From positions 23,375-87,374 of the forward strand of contig URHJ01000002.1 of NCBI GenBank assembly GCA_900547465.1: DNA of 64,000 nucleotides, read 5' to 3'. Below the pieces are notes generated by a model. That model was not told the DNA's origin. It did no database searches and was given only the letters and a program-made list of their open reading frames with translations. This DNA is from an uncultured Mycoplasmatota bacterium (GTDB lineage: Bacteria > Bacillota_I > Bacilli_A > RF39 > UBA660). Position 1 is the stretch's first letter; every line of letters starts with the position of its first letter. A program made the translations under genes and the position numbers. Below are positions 43,897-53,088 of this stretch, piece by piece.

Positions 43897-44574
43897 ATGA
43901 AGGGGAAAATAATTGTAATAGAAGGTACTGATTGTTCAGGAAAAGAGACCCAATCTAAATTATTAGAAAATAAATTAATTGAGATTGGACTAAAATGTAT
44001 ACGATTTGAATTTCCTAATTATGATAGTCCAACTGGAAAGATAGTAGGAGGTGCATATTTAGGAAAAGAGGAAATATCAAAATCCCTTTTTGCCGAGGGT
44101 GCTCCTAATGTTGATCCTTATATAGCTTGCTTATATTACGCAGCTGATAGAAAATATAATATAGGTAAAATTAATAAGTATTTAGATGATGGTTATTGTG
44201 TTATTATTGATCGCTATACAACTTCAAATATGGCTCATCAAGGTGGAAAGATACATGATAAAGAAAAAAGATTTTTTATGTATCAATGGATTGATAAACT
44301 AGAATACTGGTTATTACAATTACCTAAACCTGATATTACAATATTTTTACATATGCCATACGAATATACTAAAGAGTTAAGAAAAAATAGAATAAATATT
44401 GATGAACATGAAAAATCTGAAGATCATTTAAGAAATGCTGAAGAAGCTTATATTGAATTATCTGAGTTATATAATTGGTCTAAAGTGGAATGCGTTAATG
44501 AAGATCAAATTAAAACTATTGAAGAAATAAATGATGAAATACTTAATATATTAAAAGAAAAAGGAATCAATTGA
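43897..44574 (+). CDS. thymidylate kinase-like deoxynucleotide kinase
   Basis: Phosphorylates dTMP to dTDP if the family call holds. Visible are P-loop EGTDCSGKETQ, the base-binding FPNYDSPTGKIVGGAYLG, and the DRYTTSNMAHQ segment. It has 225 residues. Unlike common TMPK (GKTT), the residue after the P-loop Lys is Glu; I recall the same GKETQ in a subgroup of Bacillota dTMP kinase-like proteins, so it is probably not damage. It ends in a hairpin shared with the convergent ATPase gene. Confidence 0.82.
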   Translation: MKGKIIVIEGTDCSGKETQSKLLENKLIEIGLKCIRFEFPNYDSPTGKIVGGAYLGKEEISKSLFAEGAPNVDPYIACLYYAADRKYNIGKINKYLDDGYCVIIDRYTTSNMAHQGGKIHDKEKRFFMYQWIDKLEYWLLQLPKPDITIFLHMPYEYTKELRKNRINIDEHEKSEDHLRNAEEAYIELSELYNWSKVECVNEDQIKTIEEINDEILNILKEKGIN

Positions 44575-44582
44575 TTCCTTTT
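44557..44582. terminator. bidirectional terminator between kinase and ATPase genes
   Basis: A 12+12 base perfect palindrome AAAAGGAATCAA/TTGATTCCTTTT contains the TGA of the + gene. A and T runs flank it on both sides. Confidence 0.8.
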
Positions 44583-46194
44583 ATGTGTTATTTATGATTT
44601 GTGGTTGAGGTACTGTTGGTGTTGGTGGTTGTTGCGTTATTTGTTGAGGCTGAGGATTGGTCTGATTTATGATTTGAGGTTGATTATTTTTATTAGATTG
44701 TTGCATCATACTTAAAGCGGATTTTACGCTGGAAGTGATAACAGGTGTTGAGGCTGTTTCTTTAGCAATTGGACTTGATGACATAATTGCTGGTTGTTCA
44801 TTTTGGACTTGATTAGTATAATTAGGTGTTGGTGTTTGCTGATTTGGATTTAAGCTTTGTTTTGGAACTGTAGGTACTTGTATTATTGTTTCTTCTTTAG
44901 CAGGAGGAGGTACTGTTTGCGTTGTTTCTTGTACAGTATCTTTTTGCGTATTTTCCGTATTATTGTTATCATTTTTTTGCTCTATCGAATAAATTTCATT
45001 ACTATCTGAATCTATATCAATTATTCTATATATTTCTTCAAAAGTAGTTTGTTCATTTAAAACTTTATGTAGTCCATCTTGAAGTAGAGTTGTGACATTA
45101 GATGTATAAACAAGTCTTCTTAAATCATCTTTTTCTAGATTTTCATCATTTAGGGCATCACGCATTTCATCGTCAATTTCAAGTACTTCTTGGACTGCTA
45201 TACGTCCTTTATACCCTTTATGGCATTCGCTACAACCTTTTTTGTTGGCATCATATAATGAATCAACATCAAGATTTAAAACCTTTTTAAATATTTTCTT
45301 TTCATATGGTGTTGTTTCCCTTTTTACTTTGCATTTTGGACATAACGTTTTTGCAAGTCTTTGAGAGATAATACCTGTCATAGCACTTGATAATAGGTAT
45401 CTTTCAACGTCCATATCTAGTAAACGTTCTATGGTTGATAATGAATTGTTTGTATGGATAGTTGATAAAACTAAATGTCCAGTTATTGAAGCACGTACTG
45501 CAATTTTGGCGGTTTCAGAATCACGAATTTCTCCAATTAATATAATATTTGGATCTTGTCTTAGGATTGATCTTAATACGGTAGCAAAGTCTAGTCCAAT
45601 TTCACTGTTTACTTGTACTTGATTCATTCCTTCTATATTCATTTCTATTGGGTCTTCTACTGTAATAATATTTGTTTCTGTTTTGTTTAACTCTTGCAAA
45701 ATAGAGTAAGTAGTAGTACTTTTACCAGTACCTGTTGCTCCTGTTACTAAAATTATTCCATTTGGAACTTGAATCATTCTCTTAATTCTTTTTAAATTCT
45801 CTTCTGAAAAACCTAAATGATCTATACCTTGCAAACTTCTAGTATAATCAAGAATACGGATAACGATTTTTTCTCCTTCATTGGTTGGTAGACATGATAC
45901 ACGCATATCTAGATCTAAATTTCCAAATTTTCCTTTAATTGCTCCGTCTTGTGGAAGTCTTGATTCTGTGATATTCATGTTAGCAAGTAATTTAAGTCTA
46001 GTTGTTAAGTTTCGTTCATATTCTTCTGGTATTAAAGTATAGTCTTGTAAGTCACCATCAACTCTAATCCTAACCATAAGTCCATTTTCTCTAGGATCGA
46101 AATGGATATCACTGGCACCACTTTTTGCTGAATACATAATGATATAATCGGCAATTTGGGTAATAGGTGTCTTTTTATAATCAAATGTAACCAT
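44581..46194 (-). CDS. type IV pilus/competence assembly ATPase (PilB/ComGA-like) with a Pro/Gln-rich tail
   Basis: Cytoplasmic secretion ATPase that powers pilus or pseudopilus assembly. It has the N2-type domain (ASDIHFDPRENG), Walker A TGATGTGKSTT, Asp box, Walker B IILIGEIRDSETA, the His box TGHLVLSTIHTN and the zinc tetracysteine CPKC...CSEC. It lacks the N1 domain of PilB, like ComGA, but is longer (537 residues) because of a C-terminal tail of about 140 residues rich in Asn, Gln, Pro and Thr. No ComGB-like membrane protein is next to it; two prepilins are transcribed divergently. Confidence 0.9.
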   Translation of the reverse strand: MVTFDYKKTPITQIADYIIMYSAKSGASDIHFDPRENGLMVRIRVDGDLQDYTLIPEEYERNLTTRLKLLANMNITESRLPQDGAIKGKFGNLDLDMRVSCLPTNEGEKIVIRILDYTRSLQGIDHLGFSEENLKRIKRMIQVPNGIILVTGATGTGKSTTTYSILQELNKTETNIITVEDPIEMNIEGMNQVQVNSEIGLDFATVLRSILRQDPNIILIGEIRDSETAKIAVRASITGHLVLSTIHTNNSLSTIERLLDMDVERYLLSSAMTGIISQRLAKTLCPKCKVKRETTPYEKKIFKKVLNLDVDSLYDANKKGCSECHKGYKGRIAVQEVLEIDDEMRDALNDENLEKDDLRRLVYTSNVTTLLQDGLHKVLNEQTTFEEIYRIIDIDSDSNEIYSIEQKNDNNNTENTQKDTVQETTQTVPPPAKEETIIQVPTVPKQSLNPNQQTPTPNYTNQVQNEQPAIMSSSPIAKETASTPVITSSVKSALSMMQQSNKNNQPQIINQTNPQPQQITQQPPTPTVPQPQIINNT

Positions 46195-46292
46195 AAATTT
46201 TCAACCCCTTTTTGTCTACTTTCCTATGGTATTTTATCTTACTTTATTATATAATATATTTATCATAATAGCAAGGAGTGGACTTTAAAAAG

Positions 46293-46856
46293 ATGAAAAA
46301 AATGGGTAATAAGGGATTTGCTTTAGTAGAAACTTTAATTGTAGCTACTTTTGTTATGGGAATTTTAACTTTAATTTTCACTAACTATTTGCCGATGATG
46401 GGTAAGTATGAAAAAAGGGAAAGATATGATGATATAGATAGTGTGTATAATACTTATCTTATAAAAAATATGTTGGAATATAGCTCTAATGGTAAATTAT
46501 CATTAAGTGATAGTAATTTATATAAAGGTATTAATTGTAGTATTTATAACAATACAGACTATCTTGATTATTGTCAAAACTTATTTTCTAGTACAGGTGT
46601 TTATTCAATTATTTTAACTCATTATAATATTAAATCACTTAAAAATAATATGCCTTCTGGTATAAATGATAGCTTAAAAGATTACATATTATCTTTAGCT
46701 AATTATAATACAAATAAAAGTAATCCTCAGAATTATAAGTATAGGATTATAGTTCAATATAAACATGTAGTTAACAGTGAAAATACTGCAGATGATGCTT
46801 TAGAAGATAATGATCATGTTTATTTTAGTTATTCTACGATTGGAGTAAGTTTATGA
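46293..46856 (+). CDS. type IV prepilin-like protein (first of pair)
   Basis: A 187-residue protein with leader MKKMGNKG and mature start FALVETLIVATFVMG, including Glu at position 5, so it should be processed by prepilin peptidase. The rest is a soluble domain with two Cys. GTG 46278 overlaps the AAGGAG site, so ATG 46293 is preferred. Its stop overlaps the next start (ATGATG), so the two pilins are coupled. They are divergent from the assembly ATPase. Confidence 0.8.
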   Translation: MKKMGNKGFALVETLIVATFVMGILTLIFTNYLPMMGKYEKRERYDDIDSVYNTYLIKNMLEYSSNGKLSLSDSNLYKGINCSIYNNTDYLDYCQNLFSSTGVYSIILTHYNIKSLKNNMPSGINDSLKDYILSLANYNTNKSNPQNYKYRIIVQYKHVVNSENTADDALEDNDHVYFSYSTIGVSL

Positions 46857-47491
46857 TGAAGATGAAAAAACTAAATAATAAAGGAATGACTTTAATAGAA
46901 ATAATTGTTTGTTTTGTTATTGTTGTTGTGATAGTACTTTCTATGCTTAAAGTTGTAAATAATTATAAGGATAAACAAGATATCGAGTCGTATAAAAGTG
47001 CTATTTTTACATATAAGAATACTCTTACTAAAACAGTTTGGGACGATATTATTAAACATCAAGGAATAGTAAAATATGAAGATATTACTTCCAATTATAA
47101 TACAACTGGAATAGAGGTTGAATATAGATTATATTTTAGAGATGGGATAACTGCAAAGTTAACGATTTTTAAAAGAATAGTAGCGACAGGAGATGTTGAT
47201 AGAATAAATGAAGATAATAGTGTGTATTATGTTATGTATGGGTTAGGTGGAAAACAAGAAAAGTTTACATTTCCAAGTATTTATAATGTTCAATTTAATC
47301 AATGTGTTGTGAATGAAATTGAATTCTCAGGAGAAGGTGCCAAGAAAAAAGGCAAAATGATCCATATTTATATCGGAATTTATAATCCTGATCTTCAAAT
47401 AGGTGATAAATATAATGTTTTAGATATATATACTCCTGATGTATCAGATTATTATTATGCACTTACTAATGGTAAGGAATATAACAATTGA
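46853..47491 (+). CDS. type IV prepilin-like protein (second of pair)
   Basis: A 212-residue protein with leader KKLNNKG and mature start MTLIEIIVCFVIVVVIV (Glu5), then a soluble domain of about 170 residues. Likely a minor pseudopilin. It overlaps the preceding gene by 4 bases, and its 3' end overlaps the convergent ylbJ by 48 bases. Confidence 0.8.
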   Translation: MMKMKKLNNKGMTLIEIIVCFVIVVVIVLSMLKVVNNYKDKQDIESYKSAIFTYKNTLTKTVWDDIIKHQGIVKYEDITSNYNTTGIEVEYRLYFRDGITAKLTIFKRIVATGDVDRINEDNSVYYVMYGLGGKQEKFTFPSIYNVQFNQCVVNEIEFSGEGAKKKGKMIHIYIGIYNPDLQIGDKYNVLDIYTPDVSDYYYALTNGKEYNN

Positions 47492-48367
47492 TATGGCACA
47501 TTGACAAAGTCTTCCTATTAAAAAGTTAGTATATTTTATGTTACTGTTTGAAATGATACTAGCTACTTGCATATTTATATTTATTCCACCAAAAGCTAAG
47601 AAAGTTAAAATTAGGATAGCTTTTAAGGTTATGAAACCTGATAAATTAGTTAGACTTGTTATTCCTCTAGTGATATCGAAGAAACCATTAATTAGAATAG
47701 TTACTAATTGATTATGATGGAACAATTTCGTTATTAAACCAGTTACTATATAGAAAAAACAAGTGTTTCCTAGTATTATTACAAGTAATTTAGAAGAAGA
47801 GATTATAGAAGATGTTAAATTAGTTGAAAAGTTTGGTACTTTTAAAGGTACTAGACTTTTTTTATTATTTTTAATTTGTTTTGGTCGAATAATAAAACCT
47901 AGAATTAGATTAGAAAGATACATACAAATAAGAATTATATAAGATAGTCTTGTACTTTTAAATAGCCCTTTTGTTACTGTAAGAACAAATAAAGGATTGG
48001 CAAAGTGAGTAAATGTAATTAGATAATTGGCTTCGTCTATATCTATTAACTTTCTATCTAAGAGTGTTTTTATATATTTGGCACCACTAGGGAAACCTGA
48101 TAACATACTCATGATAATCACAAAGCTTGAAGCACCTTCAACATGAAATATTCTTTTTGTAACTCCTTTTAAGTACTTGTTTAAAGTAATTGGAAAATTA
48201 TAACTAATAAGTAAGTCGCTTACTAAAAAAAATGGAAATATTGATGGAAAAAGAGTATTTATAAATACTTTTAAAGCTTCTAATATTTCTGTTGTAATTA
48301 TATTTGGGGTTATTAATAGTGACAAAAATATGACAACAATAACTACTTCTAATAATTTATTTTTCAT
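47444..48367 (-). CDS. ylbJ: YlbJ sporulation integral membrane protein
   Basis: A 307-residue membrane protein with about eight helices and the family segments FPSIFPFFLVSDLL and MLSGFPSGAKYIKTLL. In Bacillus, ylbJ is under sigma E control and is needed for normal spores. In B. subtilis it lies near ylbL; here it is divergent from ylbL with about 45 bases between. Its 3' end overlaps the second prepilin by 48 bases, convergent. Confidence 0.85.
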   Translation of the reverse strand: MKNKLLEVVIVVIFLSLLITPNIITTEILEALKVFINTLFPSIFPFFLVSDLLISYNFPITLNKYLKGVTKRIFHVEGASSFVIIMSMLSGFPSGAKYIKTLLDRKLIDIDEANYLITFTHFANPLFVLTVTKGLFKSTRLSYIILICMYLSNLILGFIIRPKQIKNNKKSLVPLKVPNFSTNLTSSIISSSKLLVIILGNTCFFYIVTGLITKLFHHNQLVTILINGFFDITRGITSLTNLSGFITLKAILILTFLAFGGININMQVASIISNSNIKYTNFLIGRLCQCAISIVIFLTISKCIIII

Positions 48368-48412
48368 AATTCACCAACTTTTTGATATAATTAAACATAA
48401 AGGACTGATGTT

Positions 48413-49432
48413 ATGTTTAGTAAGTTTTATGAAAAAATAAAGCAGTTTATTAAGGAAAATTACAAAACTTTAATTTTTTTCATTTTCTTATATATTTTAT
48501 TTTTATATCCCGTTGATTATTACATTATTACTGGTGGAGGTATAATGGAAGTAGGAAGTAGAATAAGGGTAGAAGATGAGTACAAATCTAAGGGAAGTCT
48601 TAATCTTGCTTATGTTTCAGAAGCTAAGGGTACTATTGCTACATATTTGCTTAGTTATATTGTTCCTGATTTTGAAAGAATTAAAGTTAGTGATTACACT
48701 TACGATAATAGTGAAGATGTTGAAGATGTCGAATTTAGAGGGGAAATTGACTTATTAAATGCTAGTGATAATGCTATTAAGAATGCTTATTTAAAAGCCA
48801 AGAAAAAATATGAGGTTACTGAGACTAATTTATATGTTTATTACAAAGATAAAATGCATAAGAATGATTTTAGAGTTGGGGATAAGATTTTAAAAGTTGA
48901 TGATACTCCTATTACTTGTGCAGATGATTATAAAAATATAGTAAGTACTAAAGAAGCTGGAGATAAAATTAAAGTATTAGTTGAAAGAAAAAATAAGAAA
49001 AAATTAATTGAAGTTAGACTATATAAACAAGAAGGTAGACTTGTTTCAGGTATATATATAAGTGAAGTACATAAATATAAAACTGATCCAAAAGTAGAAA
49101 TAAAATTTAAAAAATCAGAATCAGGACCTTCTGGAGGCCTTATAGAAACACTTGATATTTATAATAAGATTACAAAGAAAGATGTTACAAAGGGTTTGAA
49201 AATTGCTGGTACAGGTGAAATTGATAAAGATGGTAATATTGGTACTATTGGTGGTGTTAAATATAAACTTCTTGGAGCAGAAAAAAAACATGCTGATATC
49301 TTTTTGGTACCTAATGGGGAAAATTATAAAGAATGTATAAAATTAAAAAAAGAAAGAAATTTAAAAATAAAAGTAATTGGTGTATCAACTTTTTCTGAAG
49401 CAGTTGATAAATTAAATAGAATTAATGCCTAA
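48413..49432 (+). CDS. ylbL: YlbL: PDZ domain and Lon-type (S16) protease
   Basis: A 339-residue membrane-anchored protease. One N-terminal helix (about residues 20-36), a PDZ-like domain in the middle (RVGDKILKVDDTPI) and a C-terminal S16 domain with the catalytic Ser in ESGPSGGL and Lys in GGVKYKLLGAEK. In Bacillus, YlbL helps degrade the DNA damage checkpoint inhibitor YneA. No signal of yneA in this window, although yneF is present. Divergent from ylbJ. Confidence 0.9.
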   Translation: MFSKFYEKIKQFIKENYKTLIFFIFLYILFLYPVDYYIITGGGIMEVGSRIRVEDEYKSKGSLNLAYVSEAKGTIATYLLSYIVPDFERIKVSDYTYDNSEDVEDVEFRGEIDLLNASDNAIKNAYLKAKKKYEVTETNLYVYYKDKMHKNDFRVGDKILKVDDTPITCADDYKNIVSTKEAGDKIKVLVERKNKKKLIEVRLYKQEGRLVSGIYISEVHKYKTDPKVEIKFKKSESGPSGGLIETLDIYNKITKKDVTKGLKIAGTGEIDKDGNIGTIGGVKYKLLGAEKKHADIFLVPNGENYKECIKLKKERNLKIKVIGVSTFSEAVDKLNRINA

Positions 49433-49446
49433 ATTTAGGCGTTTTT
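49427..49446 (+). terminator. intrinsic terminator overlapping the ylbL stop
   Basis: GCCTA/TAGGC hairpin with a 4-base loop, then T. Confidence 0.75.
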
Positions 49447-49467
49447 CTTTGCTATTTTTTGGAAGTT

Positions 49468-49476
49468 TGATATAAT
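49468..49476 (+). promoter_or_regulatory. extended -10 promoter of mutS
   Basis: TGATATAAT lies 20 bases before the mutS ATG. Confidence 0.6.
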
Positions 49477-49495
49477 AATTTTAGTGGTGAAGTAT

Positions 49496-52060
49496 ATGAA
49501 AAGAAGTACAGTAGACAGGACTAAATTAAGTCCTATGATGGTTCAATATATGGAAATAAAAGATAAGCATGAAGATTGTATTATCTTTTTTAGACTTGGG
49601 GACTTTTATGAAATGTTTTTTGATGATGCAATTATAGCATCTCGTGAATTAGAACTTACCTTAACTGGTAAAAATGCTGGGTTAGAAGAAAGGGTTCCTA
49701 TGTGTGGAATTCCTCATCATGCATATTCTTCTTATATAGATACGTTAGTAGAAAAGGGATATAAAGTAGCAATTGTTGAACAATTAGAAGATCCTAAAGA
49801 GACTAAAGGTATGGTTAAAAGAGGGGTAGTTCAGATTGTTACTAAAGGTACTAGAATTGATAATAACTTAGACAGTAAGAATAATAATTATATAGCTAAT
49901 ATTTATGACTTTGATTATTGCAAGGGAATTAGTTTTACTGATGTTTCTACGGGATATTTTGGAGCATTTTTATTGGAGGGTGACGTTGATCACGTTGTGA
50001 GAGAAATTGTAAAACGTGGATTTCGTGAGATTATTGTAAGTGAAGGTACTGATAGGGAATTAATCAATATTTTAAGAGTACAATATGGTGTTTTAGTTAG
50101 TATTGTTAAAGATGTTAGTGAAGATGATGATTATTCATATATTTATAGTGATATAGAAGATATTAGATTGACTACTACTATTAAACATTTACTTTCTTAT
50201 GTTTTGGAAACTAAAAAGGGTGATCTTCATCATTTACAAAAGTGTGAAATTATAAAAAGAGGCAATACTTTATTATTTGATAATAATACTAAGAAAAACC
50301 TTGAATTAGTTGAAACAATTAGATCAAGAGATAGACAATATAGTTTGTTATGGCTTTTGGATAAATGCAAAACTGCAATGGGTTCAAGGTTTTTAAAGGA
50401 AAATATAGAAAATCCACTTACTAGTAAGACTGAAATCGAAAGAAGATATCACTTTGTAGAAAAATTATCTACTGAGTTTATTTTAAGAGATGATTTGAGA
50501 AATTTTTTAGATGAGGTATATGATTTAGAACGACTTGCAGGTAGAATTAGTTATGGTAATTTAAATGCTAGGGATATGTTACAGTTAAAAAAGAGTTTGA
50601 AGGCTTTACCTAAGATTAAAAAAACTTTAGAAGCTCTTTCTTATGATAAGACGATTGAAACATTAGATGAAGTGTATGCTTTACTTGAAAAATCTATTCA
50701 TGAAGAAGCTCCTTTAACATTAAAGGAAGGTTCTATCATAAAGAGTGGATATAATGCTGAGTTAGATGAATTACGTAGCTTAAGTAGTGGTTCTAAAGAT
50801 TTTATTTTAAATATAGAAAAGATTGAAAAAGAACGTACTGGAATTAAAAATTTAAAGGTTGGCTTTAATAAAGTATTTGGTTATTATATTGAAGTGAGTA
50901 AAGGACAAACACAATATATAAAAGAAGAATACGGGTATGAAAGAAAACAAACTTTAGCTAATTGTGAAAGATATATTACAAAGGAATTAAAAGAAAAGGA
51001 AAATATAATTCTTGGAGCAGAAGAAAAAATAATACGTTTGGAATATAAATTATTTATGGATATTCGTGAGACTGTTAAAAGATATATTACAAATCTTCAA
51101 AAAATTGCGGAAGTTATTAGTGAAGTTGATATGTTACAGTCATTTTCTGTTGTTAGTGATGAGAATAAATTTGTTAAACCAGAACTAACTTTAGATAAAG
51201 TTATGAAATTAGTTGATTGTAGGCATCCTGTGGTTGAAAAAGTAATAAAAGATAAGTATGTTGCGAACGATGTTATGATGGATAAAAATACAGATATACT
51301 ATTAATAACAGGTCCTAATATGGCTGGTAAATCAACTTATATGAGACAAACAGCAATTACCGTTATAATGGCTCAAATCGGGTGTTTTGTTCCTTGCAAG
51401 AGTGCTATACTTCCTATTTTTGATAAAATCTTTACAAGAATTGGGGCTAGTGATGATTTAGTAAGTGGTGAATCTACCTTTATGGTTGAAATGAAAGAAG
51501 CTAACTTAGCTATTAGTGAAGCAACTGAAAATAGTTTAATTCTTTTTGATGAGTTAGGTAGAGGTACTGCAACATATGATGGTATAGCTCTTGCTCAGGC
51601 AATACTTGAATATATTCATGATAATATAAAAGCAAAAACTATGTTTTCTACACACTATCATGAATTAACTATTTTGGAACATAATTTAAAACATTTAAAG
51701 AATGTACATGTTTCTGCGAAAGAAGAAAATGGAAAGATAACTTTCTTACATAAAATAAAAGCAGGTTCTGTAGATAAAAGTTATGGTATTCATGTTGCAG
51801 GGCTTGCTAATCTTCCAAATGATTTAATTAATAGGAGTAGAGAGATACTTGATATGTATGAACATAAAAATTCTAAAACTGAAGTATTTACTCAAACATC
51901 ACTATTTGAATTAACGGAAGAAGAAATTGATAAAAATGTGGAAAAACCATCTTTTGTTGAAGAAGAATTAAAAAATATTAGGCCACTAGAAATGACCCCT
52001 ATGGAAGCACTTAGTTTTTTATATAATTTAAAACAAAAAATGGAAGAGAGTAGCAAGTAA
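49496..52060 (+). CDS. mutS: DNA mismatch repair protein MutS
   Basis: Recognises mismatches and recruits MutL. The mismatch-binding FxE motif is in RLGDFYEMF near the N-terminus; the ATPase has Walker A TGPNMAGKST (about residue 605), DELGRGTATYDG and the signature STHYHEL. It has 854 residues, normal. The ATG at 49496 follows GGTGAAG; upstream GTGs overlap that site. It has its own promoter and terminator and is not with mutL. Confidence 0.97.
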   Translation: MKRSTVDRTKLSPMMVQYMEIKDKHEDCIIFFRLGDFYEMFFDDAIIASRELELTLTGKNAGLEERVPMCGIPHHAYSSYIDTLVEKGYKVAIVEQLEDPKETKGMVKRGVVQIVTKGTRIDNNLDSKNNNYIANIYDFDYCKGISFTDVSTGYFGAFLLEGDVDHVVREIVKRGFREIIVSEGTDRELINILRVQYGVLVSIVKDVSEDDDYSYIYSDIEDIRLTTTIKHLLSYVLETKKGDLHHLQKCEIIKRGNTLLFDNNTKKNLELVETIRSRDRQYSLLWLLDKCKTAMGSRFLKENIENPLTSKTEIERRYHFVEKLSTEFILRDDLRNFLDEVYDLERLAGRISYGNLNARDMLQLKKSLKALPKIKKTLEALSYDKTIETLDEVYALLEKSIHEEAPLTLKEGSIIKSGYNAELDELRSLSSGSKDFILNIEKIEKERTGIKNLKVGFNKVFGYYIEVSKGQTQYIKEEYGYERKQTLANCERYITKELKEKENIILGAEEKIIRLEYKLFMDIRETVKRYITNLQKIAEVISEVDMLQSFSVVSDENKFVKPELTLDKVMKLVDCRHPVVEKVIKDKYVANDVMMDKNTDILLITGPNMAGKSTYMRQTAITVIMAQIGCFVPCKSAILPIFDKIFTRIGASDDLVSGESTFMVEMKEANLAISEATENSLILFDELGRGTATYDGIALAQAILEYIHDNIKAKTMFSTHYHELTILEHNLKHLKNVHVSAKEENGKITFLHKIKAGSVDKSYGIHVAGLANLPNDLINRSREILDMYEHKNSKTEVFTQTSLFELTEEEIDKNVEKPSFVEEELKNIRPLEMTPMEALSFLYNLKQKMEESSK

Positions 52061-52078
52061 AAAATTCTTGCTTTTTTT
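52052..52078 (+). terminator. intrinsic terminator overlapping the mutS stop
   Basis: AGCAAG/CTTGCT with a 9-base loop, then T. Confidence 0.8.
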
Positions 52079-52121
52079 ATTGCTTTATGGTATAATATGC
52101 GGTACTTAAGGGGGATTTAGT

Positions 52122-53018
52122 ATGAATGATAAACAAGAAGTATTAAAGTTAATTAATGATTTTTATAATTGTGATGAATATGAAGGTAGTAATTTGGATA
52201 GTGACTTAAAAGATCAGTTAACTAAATATATTTATGAATGGTATCAAAATAATTTAGATAAATTAATAGGAAATAATAAAAGAAAATGTCGTGTAAAATG
52301 GGCATTATCTAGATTTATTGCTAATAAAGTATGGAAAGGTTCACATGAAGAAATATTTAGAATAAAAAGTGAATTAGAAGATAATCTAGATTTGATTATT
52401 GATGGAAGATTAATGCAAGATATTGACTATGATGAAGATATTTTTGAGTTATCTCCAAAAAAAGGGTTAACTTTAAATGTTAAATACAAAACTATTAGTA
52501 ATTCATTTAAAGCGTTATCAACTTATATGATTGAAAATGATATGGATAAAGATTTTACAAGCGGGTTAATGAAATTTATACCTGAAAAAGCAAATAAAGA
52601 TTTATCAAGTGAAACAGTAAGTGATTTAGAAAAAGAAAAAAGTGAAGATACAATAGATGTTCAAAAGATGTTTTTCTTTAATTCCTCTTCATTTGATGGG
52701 ATAAAATCATGTGTATTCTATGATGGAGGCTGTGATATTGTTTCTCCAGAAGTTAGTGCAATGACGTTACAAAATTACATTATTAATCATAACTATAAAA
52801 GTAAAGCTGAAATAGTAGATGATGGTAATATCCAATTTCAAAATGATGATATGTTAGAGAAGGTTATAGAAAAATATGGTCTTTCTTTTGATAAGAAGAA
52901 CTTACCTAAATTTAAGCCATTTACTGGAGTTAAATTACTAGAGGGAGAATACTATCTTGTAAAAGATGCTCCTAAAGATTATAGTACTAGTGTAGAAAAA
53001 ACCAAAGCTAAAAAATAG
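52122..53018 (+). CDS. unknown 298-residue protein
   Basis: I do not recognise this soluble protein. The first 100 residues are helical and acidic with a basic patch (NNKRKCRVKWALSRF); a charged linker follows near residues 160-185; the C-terminal 120 residues look like a mixed alpha/beta domain. TATAAT at 52091-52096 and an AAGGGGG site precede the start. Not in an operon with nusB: a terminator follows. Confidence 0.65.
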   Translation: MNDKQEVLKLINDFYNCDEYEGSNLDSDLKDQLTKYIYEWYQNNLDKLIGNNKRKCRVKWALSRFIANKVWKGSHEEIFRIKSELEDNLDLIIDGRLMQDIDYDEDIFELSPKKGLTLNVKYKTISNSFKALSTYMIENDMDKDFTSGLMKFIPEKANKDLSSETVSDLEKEKSEDTIDVQKMFFFNSSSFDGIKSCVFYDGGCDIVSPEVSAMTLQNYIINHNYKSKAEIVDDGNIQFQNDDMLEKVIEKYGLSFDKKNLPKFKPFTGVKLLEGEYYLVKDAPKDYSTSVEKTKAKK

Positions 53019-53029
53019 TTTTGGTTTTT
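52997..53029 (+). terminator. intrinsic terminator built into the end of the coding region
   Basis: A 10-bp stem AAAAACCAAA/TTTGGTTTTT, whose 5' arm is coding. Confidence 0.8.
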
Positions 53030-53041
53030 CTTTGGAAAATA

Positions 53042-53070
53042 CTGACAAGAAATTTTCTTTATGATACAAT
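53042..53070 (+). promoter_or_regulatory. sigma-A promoter of nusB-xseA-xseB
   Basis: A -35 CTGACA (53042-53047), a 17-base spacer ending in TGA, and a -10 TACAAT (53065-53070). Confidence 0.75.
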
Positions 53071-53088
53071 ATACAGGAGGTGAATCCT

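Noticed and set aside
43897..43960. P-loop GKET in the dTMP kinase-like gene as a damaged ATP site
   Set aside because: I recall the same Glu in a subgroup of Bacillota dTMP kinase-like proteins, and the rest of the protein is intact, so it is probably normal for the group.
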